6,912 bases of DNA, taken from JAQVQN01 sp964557205 (GTDB lineage Bacteria > Verrucomicrobiota > Kiritimatiellia > RFP12 > UBA1067). The DNA lies in assembly GCA_964557205.1 (NCBI GenBank), contig CAZKZI010000154.1:1-6912 (forward strand). Reading direction: 5' to 3'. Every line of letters begins with the position of its first letter. Within the stretch, counting starts at the first letter, position 1. The notes beneath the pieces were generated by a model, which had not been told where the DNA came from, searched no databases, and saw nothing but the letters and a program-made list of their open reading frames with translations. Below, piece by piece: positions 6,890 through 6,912 of this stretch. The position numbers were made by a program, and so were the translations under genes.

Positions 6890-6912
6890 GGTTTTCGTTT
6901 CGGCACGTTAGC

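Overview
This GC-rich bacterial window has every supported gene on the minus strand. Read in the direction of transcription (right to left) the order is: an ABC-F ATPase, a 100-N assembly gap, an exported PHP-domain metallohydrolase of the CehA/McbA type, the 23S rRNA 2'-O-methyltransferase RlmB, an intracellular GH20 N-acetylhexosaminidase-like enzyme, tRNA-Arg(ACG), initiator tRNA-fMet, and a strong intrinsic terminator. About 215 bases of apparently non-coding DNA follow it.

The organism cannot be named from the sequence. CCA-encoding tRNA genes, weak or absent Shine-Dalgarno sequences at some genes, a GH20 enzyme and a secreted CehA/McbA-type PHP protein would suit a metagenome-assembled genome of a sugar-degrading lineage, for example the Planctomycetes-Verrucomicrobia-Kiritimatiellota group. 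This is a guess from gene content. The run of exactly 100 N marks a scaffold join, so the true distance between the ABC-F gene and the PHP gene is unknown.

Region by region: 4926-6878 is a translation-type ABC-F protein closest in architecture to YheS. 4764-4863 is the gap. 3455-4759 is the PHP protein, with a signal peptide and all expected metal ligands. 2508-3317 is rlmB and 654-2459 is GH20, separated by 47-48 bases, so they may be co-transcribed. 437-653 is an intergenic stretch with a palindromic repeat-like element, a candidate promoter and a small hairpin. 267-436 holds the two tRNA genes and 215-262 their terminator. 1-214 has no credible gene but carries a long stem-loop.

The genes do not form one recognisable pathway. 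Three parts (ABC-F, RlmB, tRNAs) concern translation, and the GH20 and PHP enzymes are accessory or catabolic. No mobile element, CRISPR array, phage or defence system is visible. The points most worth a second look are the non-canonical anticodon stem of the initiator tRNA, the palindrome between short direct repeats, and the exported PHP hydrolase of unknown substrate.
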